Of a stretch of 64,000 nucleotides of DNA, positions 59,629 to 64,000 are shown piece after piece. The stretch is taken from assembly GCF_001945365.1 (NCBI RefSeq), contig NZ_MSTQ01000016.1:50704-114703 (forward strand), in the 5' to 3' direction. Position 1 is the stretch's first letter; each line of letters opens with the position of its first letter. The translations under genes were made by a program, and so were the position numbers. This stretch comes from Pseudomonas reinekei. Its GTDB lineage: Bacteria > Pseudomonadota > Gammaproteobacteria > Pseudomonadales > Pseudomonadaceae. The notes beneath the pieces were generated by a model that saw nothing but the letters and a program-made list of their open reading frames with translations, was not told the DNA's origin and made no database searches.

Positions 59629-61203
59629 ATGACAGGCGAAATGAACATCCTCCCGCTACCGCAGACCACCCCGACCTCTGCGCGCCCGCAGGTAGTAAGC
59701 GGCGAGTTGCTCAAGCTGTTGACGCCCATTGAAGGCCTGATCACGGCAGGCCAGACCGCCAAGGCCGAAGTGCTGTCGCTCAAACAGGCGGACCAGACCT
59801 TTCAACTGTTGCTCAAGGTCACCCTCGACAGCGGTCGCCAGACCACGGTCCAGGCCACCAGTAACCAACCGCTGCCCCAGGGCACCAGCGTAGCCGTCAC
59901 CCAGCCATCGGCCGGCAACCTGGCGATCACCGTGCAGCAGGCCATCGCCTCCAGTGTCGCCACCCTCACCCGCCTCGACACCGCGCAATTGCCGGTCGGT
60001 ACGCTGTTGCAGGGCAAAGTGCTGACTTCCCAGGTGTTGCCGCAAGTGCCGGGGCAGCCGACGGTGTTTCGCTCGATGGTCAGCCTGCTCAACACCGCGC
60101 TCAGCGGCAGCACTCTCAGCGTCGACAGCCCGCAGCCGCTGCGCATTGGCACCTTGCTCAGTGCGCAAGTGCAGGACACGCAAACACTGAAATTCGTACC
60201 GTTGAGCAGCCGTCAGGAACAACTGGCGGTAACCCAGCAATTGCTCAGCCAGACCAGCCGCCAAGGCTCGCTGGAGGGTTTGCTCAAGCTCCTGCAAAAC
60301 CTGCCGCCCTCGAACCAGACCTCCAGCGACCTGCGCGCGGCCGTGGACAAACTGCTCGCCGGCCTGCCGGACGTCCACCAACTGAGCACGCCCAAAGGCC
60401 TGGCGCTGGCGCTGGCCAGCAGCGGCGCGTTCCTCGAATCGAAACTGCTGACCGGCCAGAACCCTGCGCTGGCCCCCGACATGAAAGGCGACCTGCTGAA
60501 GCTGATCGCGCAACTGACCCCAAGCCTGCCGGCCAGTACCAATCTCGGAGCAATCATCGCCGCCAACACACTGGCCCAGGCGATGCCGAGTTTCGTGCGC
60601 AACGCGCTCGGCATGCTCGGCCAGGTCAGTGCCAAGCCGCCACCGACCGGTTTTCCGCTGCCCGAACGGATGCTGCAGAGCGCGGACGGCGAAGACGATC
60701 TCGAACACTTGCTGCGCCTGACTGCCGCAGCGGTTTCCCGCCTGCAAAGCCATCAGTTGTCGAGCCTGGAACAAACCGGCGTCACCAGCGACGGTCGCCT
60801 GATGAGCACCTGGCAGCTGGAAGTGCCGATGCGTAACCTGCAAGACATCGTGCCATTGCAGATCAAGTTCCAGCGCGAAGACGCGCCGGATAAAGACCCC
60901 CCCCAGGAACGCCGCGACGAGCGCGAACCGAAACAACCATTGTGGCGGGTCGAACTGGCCTTCGACATGGAGCCGCTGGGGCCGATGCAGGTCCAGGCGC
61001 AGTTGATCAAGGGCAGCCTGTCCAGTCAGCTGTGGGCCGAACGGCCGTACACCGCCAGCCTGATCGAGAGCAATCTGGCGGCATTGCGCGCGCGCATGCT
61101 CGATTGCGGGCTGAACGTCGGCGATCTCGATTGCCATCACGGCAAACCACCCCAAGGCCCACAAACCCGCCTCGAACAACGCTGGGTCGACGAAACCGCA
61201 TGA
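59629..61203 (+). CDS. fliK: FliK-like flagellar hook-length control protein
   Basis: A 524-residue protein with a low-complexity Gln/Thr/Ser/Leu-rich N-terminal two thirds and a C-terminal domain (about residues 385-510: LSSLEQTGVTSDGRLMSTWQLEVPMRN ... WRVELAFDMEPLGPMQVQAQL ... LWAERPYTASLIESNLAALRARMLDCGLNV) that matches the Flg_hook domain of FliK. FliK measures hook length and switches FlhB specificity. It is away from any flagellar cluster in this window, so it may be a second copy. Two starts (59629, 59641) are possible. It overlaps the next gene by four bases. Confidence 0.85.
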   Translation: MTGEMNILPLPQTTPTSARPQVVSGELLKLLTPIEGLITAGQTAKAEVLSLKQADQTFQLLLKVTLDSGRQTTVQATSNQPLPQGTSVAVTQPSAGNLAITVQQAIASSVATLTRLDTAQLPVGTLLQGKVLTSQVLPQVPGQPTVFRSMVSLLNTALSGSTLSVDSPQPLRIGTLLSAQVQDTQTLKFVPLSSRQEQLAVTQQLLSQTSRQGSLEGLLKLLQNLPPSNQTSSDLRAAVDKLLAGLPDVHQLSTPKGLALALASSGAFLESKLLTGQNPALAPDMKGDLLKLIAQLTPSLPASTNLGAIIAANTLAQAMPSFVRNALGMLGQVSAKPPPTGFPLPERMLQSADGEDDLEHLLRLTAAAVSRLQSHQLSSLEQTGVTSDGRLMSTWQLEVPMRNLQDIVPLQIKFQREDAPDKDPPQERRDEREPKQPLWRVELAFDMEPLGPMQVQAQLIKGSLSSQLWAERPYTASLIESNLAALRARMLDCGLNVGDLDCHHGKPPQGPQTRLEQRWVDETA

Positions 61204-61529
61204 AAAACCCCGACACCCCACGCCAGGTCATCGCCCTCAAATACGACGGCACCCACGCCCCGACCCTCACGGCCAAGGGCGACGAAGAGCTGGCGGAAGA
61301 AATCCTGCGGATCGCCCGCGACTATGAAGTGCCGATCTACGAAAACGCCGAGTTGGTAAGACTGCTCGCACGCATGGAATTGGGCGACAGCATTCCGGAG
61401 GACCTCTACCGAACGATTGCCGAGATCATTGCGTTTGCGTGGAATCTCAAAGGCAAATTTCCGGCAGGGCAAGATCCGGATGCGCCGATGGTGGAGAAGG
61501 ATGTGACCGATCGCGGGGATGATTACTGA
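61200..61529 (+). CDS. Stand-alone FlhB C-terminal-domain protein (FlhX-like export switch)
   Basis: A 109-residue protein matching only the cytoplasmic domain of FlhB/YscU: VIALKYDGTHAPTLTAKGDEELAEEILRIARDYEVPIYENAELVRLL and SIPEDLYRTIAEIIAFAWNLKGK. It begins just after where the NPTH autocleavage site would be, so it mimics the cleaved FlhB C-terminal fragment (as with FlhX/FhlX in other bacteria). Coupled to the FliK-like gene by ATGA, it presumably forms a substrate-specificity switch pair. Confidence 0.85.
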   Translation: MKNPDTPRQVIALKYDGTHAPTLTAKGDEELAEEILRIARDYEVPIYENAELVRLLARMELGDSIPEDLYRTIAEIIAFAWNLKGKFPAGQDPDAPMVEKDVTDRGDDY

Positions 61530-61573
61530 GGTTCGAACGACTTGTCGCCATGCGTTGATTCAGAAAGCAGGCG

Positions 61574-62662
61574 TTAAAAACTCCTGGCGGTTTTCGGCAG
61601 CGGCAAGCCGGTGGCCGGATCCAGTCCCTTTTCGGCGCTGAGTTTTTCGATCAACTCTGCTGATGGAATGACGGGGACAGCGGAGTCACGCTCTCGCTTC
61701 CATTGGAAGGTGCCGTCCCACTCGGGGAGGGTTGCGGGCGGGAGTGGGACGATGTCATCCAGGTCGGGGACTTTTGCTCCGAGGTGTTCGTGGCGACTCA
61801 GGAAAAAACTAATTTTACTGTATCGATCGACGCGTTCGTCATCTTGCTGTAATGCCAGGTAGTAAAGTTCATCAGACGCCGGAGGCCCTTTAAATGCATT
61901 CGCAAGACTATGCGCGCTAATGTCATTACCATTACGAATAGCTGTTTGATGACCGTGCACAGCCTCTTGGTAGAGTCCTGAACCTTTCGAGTAAATTGCG
62001 TATTTTCTACTCGCCTTGGAATTACCCTGTTCCATGGCACACTTGTACATCGCGAGCATCGTTTCGACGGTATTTGGCACATAGGATAAAAGCCTGCCTA
62101 CGTAATACTGAGCATCCGGGTTCCCCAAGTCGGCCGCCCGGCGGAAGTATGCCCTGGAGGTCGCGATGTCCTGTTTGACGCCATAACCCAACTCTAGGTA
62201 ATGCGCCATATCGTAATAAGCCCCAGGGATACCTTTGGAGATAAAATATTCGGCCAGATCAACGACCTCTTTACTGGCATCAGGAGAGCGTGCTTGTCCG
62301 GTTGACAGTAGAAATTGCAGATTGGTCGCGGCCTTATAATGATCGTTTGCAGCAGCGATACGATAATAGCGGGCGATCGCGTCGTAATCTTTCTGTCCTT
62401 TTCGCTTCTCCAAGTAAACTCCATACCGATAGAAGGTGTCCGCATCCGGGTTCAATGCAGGCAACGAATCGCGCTCATATACACAATTAAACTCCAACCT
62501 ACTGTAGGCAACGTCCGCCGACGCAACTTCAGACATCTGCTCGTCTTTTTTTGAACAGGCCATGACCGTCAAGAGACTGAACAATGTCAGAAGTAGCCTG
62601 ATTGCCCTCACCCAAATCCTTATTAAATTTTCCGGCATATTTTCATCCGGTGGTGAATTCAT
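61574..62662 (-). CDS. Sel1-repeat lipoprotein, probable T6SS Tle5 immunity protein (second copy)
   Basis: A 362-residue protein. A lipoprotein-type signal, IRLLLTLFSLLTVMACSKKDE, exports it; Sel1/TPR-like repeats follow (YYRIAAANDHYKAATNLQFLLSTG; YYDMAHYLELGYGVKQDIATSRAYFRRAADLGNPDAQYYVGRLL; MLAMYKCAMEQGN), then a conserved C-terminal end (PPATLPEWDGTFQWKRERDSAVPVIPSAELIEKL; DUF6396-like). Proteins of this kind (e.g. P. aeruginosa PA5086-PA5088) bind the phospholipase effector PldB in the periplasm. Its ATG overlaps the stop of the paralogue upstream. AT-richer than the core genes nearby. Confidence 0.8.
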   Translation of the reverse strand: MNSPPDENMPENLIRIWVRAIRLLLTLFSLLTVMACSKKDEQMSEVASADVAYSRLEFNCVYERDSLPALNPDADTFYRYGVYLEKRKGQKDYDAIARYYRIAAANDHYKAATNLQFLLSTGQARSPDASKEVVDLAEYFISKGIPGAYYDMAHYLELGYGVKQDIATSRAYFRRAADLGNPDAQYYVGRLLSYVPNTVETMLAMYKCAMEQGNSKASRKYAIYSKGSGLYQEAVHGHQTAIRNGNDISAHSLANAFKGPPASDELYYLALQQDDERVDRYSKISFFLSRHEHLGAKVPDLDDIVPLPPATLPEWDGTFQWKRERDSAVPVIPSAELIEKLSAEKGLDPATGLPLPKTARSF

Positions 62663-63690
62663 GTGTTCTCGGTGTTTTTTGGCAGCGGCAAGCCGGTGGC
62701 GGGATCCAGTCCCTTTTCGGCGCTGAGTTTTTCGATCAACTCTGCTGATGGAATGACGGGGACAGCGGAGTCACGCTCTCGCTTCCATTGGAAGGTGCCG
62801 TCCCACTCGGGAAGGGTCGCGGGTGGGAGTGGGACGATGTCATCCAGGTCGGGGATTTTTGCTCCGAGGTATTCGTGACGTCTCAGAAAAAAACGAATGT
62901 GTTTATATCGATTAACACGTTCGTCATCTTTCTCAAGTGCCAAGTAGTAAAGCTCATCAGACATATGTGGGCCTGCGAAAGCGCTTGCCAGGTTACCAGC
63001 ACTGTTTGCGTCACCGTGTCGAGTTGCAGATTGGTATCCCACTAGCGAGTCTTGGTAAGCACCTACAGCTTTCGAGTAACTTGCGTAACTTCTTCCAGCC
63101 AAGCGATTACCTTGCTGCATTGCGCACTTATACATCGCAAGCATCGTTTCGACGGTATTGGGCACATGGGATAAAAGCCTGCCTACGTAATACTGAGCAT
63201 CCGGGTTCCCCAAGTCGGCCGCCCGACGAAAGTATGCTCTGGAGGTCGCGACGTCCTGTTTGACGCCATAACCCAATTCCAGATAATGCGCCATATCGTA
63301 AAGCGCCGCGGGGATGCCTTTAGAGATAAAATATTCGGCCAAATCGATGGTCTCTTTGCTGGGATCAGGAGAGCTGGCCTGCCCGGTTGATAATAGGAAT
63401 TGCAGATTGGTCGCTGCTTTATAGTGATCGTGTGCTGCTGCGATACGATAATTGCGAGCGATCAAATCGTAATCTTTCTGACCTTTAAGCTTTTCCAGGT
63501 AAAGACCATATCGATATAGAATATCCGAGTCGTAAGTTAACGCTGGCAACGAGTCGCGCTCATGCACACACTTAAACTCCAACCTACTATAGGCAAAGTC
63601 TATTTGCGAAACATTTGGCATCACTTCTTCCCTCTTTGAACAAACCGACATGAAACCAACAAAAAATAAAATAACAACTACTTTACTCAC
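62659..63690 (-). CDS. Sel1-repeat lipoprotein-like protein, probable T6SS Tle5 immunity protein (first copy)
   Basis: A 343-residue paralogue of the next gene, with the same repeats and an almost identical C-terminal block. The signal region VVVILFFVGFMSVCSKREE has a cysteine after Val, a weak lipobox. I start at GTG 63690, two bases after the phospholipase stop; a TTG at 63702 overlapping that stop is the alternative. The residues about 195-245 (NRLAGRSYASYSKAVGAYQDS...) diverge sharply from the second copy while the flanks are nearly identical, suggesting different effector specificity or past gene conversion. Confidence 0.8.
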   Translation of the reverse strand: MSKVVVILFFVGFMSVCSKREEVMPNVSQIDFAYSRLEFKCVHERDSLPALTYDSDILYRYGLYLEKLKGQKDYDLIARNYRIAAAHDHYKAATNLQFLLSTGQASSPDPSKETIDLAEYFISKGIPAALYDMAHYLELGYGVKQDVATSRAYFRRAADLGNPDAQYYVGRLLSHVPNTVETMLAMYKCAMQQGNRLAGRSYASYSKAVGAYQDSLVGYQSATRHGDANSAGNLASAFAGPHMSDELYYLALEKDDERVNRYKHIRFFLRRHEYLGAKIPDLDDIVPLPPATLPEWDGTFQWKRERDSAVPVIPSAELIEKLSAEKGLDPATGLPLPKNTENT

Positions 63691-63692
63691 CC

Positions 63693-64000
63693 TCAGTCCC
63701 AATTTTTACGACTCGGGCTTTCTTGCATGAATTCGATCAATGATGCAATCGGCCCCCTCGGTGTTATTATTTTTTGTGTTCTCGCCCCACTCGTTCTGCG
63801 GTCTCTATTTTGATTAATAATGTCCTGCCACTTGTCATATAACTCATACATATCATTCCCCGTCCCCCTCCCCCCCGTATGCACCCCAAACAAATGCTCC
63901 CTTAACGGCCTGGTCACCGCAGGATCCTCAATGCAAATATTCAACTCACTGTCCACCTGCATACTGCGCGTGTTGATGTTCGCGGAACCCAATGTGGTAA
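63693..64000 (-). CDS. Phospholipase D-type T6SS effector (Tle5 family), C-terminal part cut by window edge
   Basis: The last about 100 residues of a gene entering from the right edge. LGSANINTRSMQVDSELNICIEDPAVTRPLREHLFG is the end of a PLD catalytic motif (GSANIN follows the HKD box), typical of PldA/PldB. The C-terminal tail (DKWQDIINQNRDRRTSGARTQK ... IASLIEFMQESPSRKNWD) is hydrophilic. Its link to two Sel1-type lipoprotein genes matches type VI secretion Tle5 effector-immunity modules. The rest of the protein and any vgrG lie outside the window. Confidence 0.8.
   Translation of the reverse strand, partial: TTLGSANINTRSMQVDSELNICIEDPAVTRPLREHLFGVHTGGRGTGNDMYELYDKWQDIINQNRDRRTSGARTQKIITPRGPIASLIEFMQESPSRKNWD

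Overview
The window looks like a core-genome stretch of a fluorescent-group Pseudomonas. The gene order sdhCDAB-sucAB-lpdG-sucCD facing gltA, the ccm operon, the gcl-hyi-glxR-ttuD-pyk cluster and the many REP/REPIN palindromes (core GTGGGAGCGAGC...GCTCGC) all point to P. fluorescens-type genomes. All calls come from reading the sequence and from family knowledge; no database search was run.

Layout. 1-2.4 kb (minus): the end of a MAPEG protein, a DUF599 membrane protein and the amino-acid carrier BrnQ. 2.7-14.1 kb (minus): a TCA-cycle block, read sdhC-sdhD-sdhA-sdhB-sucA-sucB-lpdG-sucC-sucD; it covers succinate dehydrogenase, 2-oxoglutarate dehydrogenase and succinyl-CoA synthetase. It diverges from citrate synthase gltA (plus), and each side has its own readable sigma70-type promoter. 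15.8-16.4 kb holds a 486-bp non-coding repeat element with long terminal inverted repeats. 16.4-19.5 kb: acetate permease actP with its DUF485 partner, and a lone betaine-type binding protein. 19.9-25.3 kb: a GH17 membrane protein, a small membrane protein, a secreted alpha/beta hydrolase overlapping an MlaA/VacJ gene, and a DUF808 protein.

25.4-37 kb: a RutR-like TetR regulator, a REP-associated tyrosine transposase (RAYT) bracketed by REPINs, a GlcG-like gene, then gcl-hyi-glxR-ttuD-pyk, which takes glyoxylate through tartronate semialdehyde and glycerate to pyruvate. A urea transporter, an ion channel and the sulfate-binding protein Sbp follow. Two TTGTATACAA palindromes mark the glcG/gcl divergent region. 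37-41.3 kb: an MFS exporter, then an accessory stretch with hicAB, a LysR regulator and an excisionase/PIN toxin-antitoxin pair whose PIN gene carries a one-base frameshift.

41.3-51.9 kb (minus): a complete C-P lyase operon phnCDEFGHIJKLMNP behind a Pho box. 52-59.4 kb (minus): the cytochrome c maturation operon ccmABCDEFGHI ending in a small proline-rich lipoprotein gene. 59.6-61.5 kb (plus): a FliK-like protein overlapping a stand-alone FlhB C-terminal-domain protein. 61.5-64 kb (minus): two tandem Sel1-type lipoproteins downstream of the C-terminal end of a phospholipase D. This arrangement matches a type VI secretion Tle5 effector with tandem immunity genes, and the effector runs off the window.
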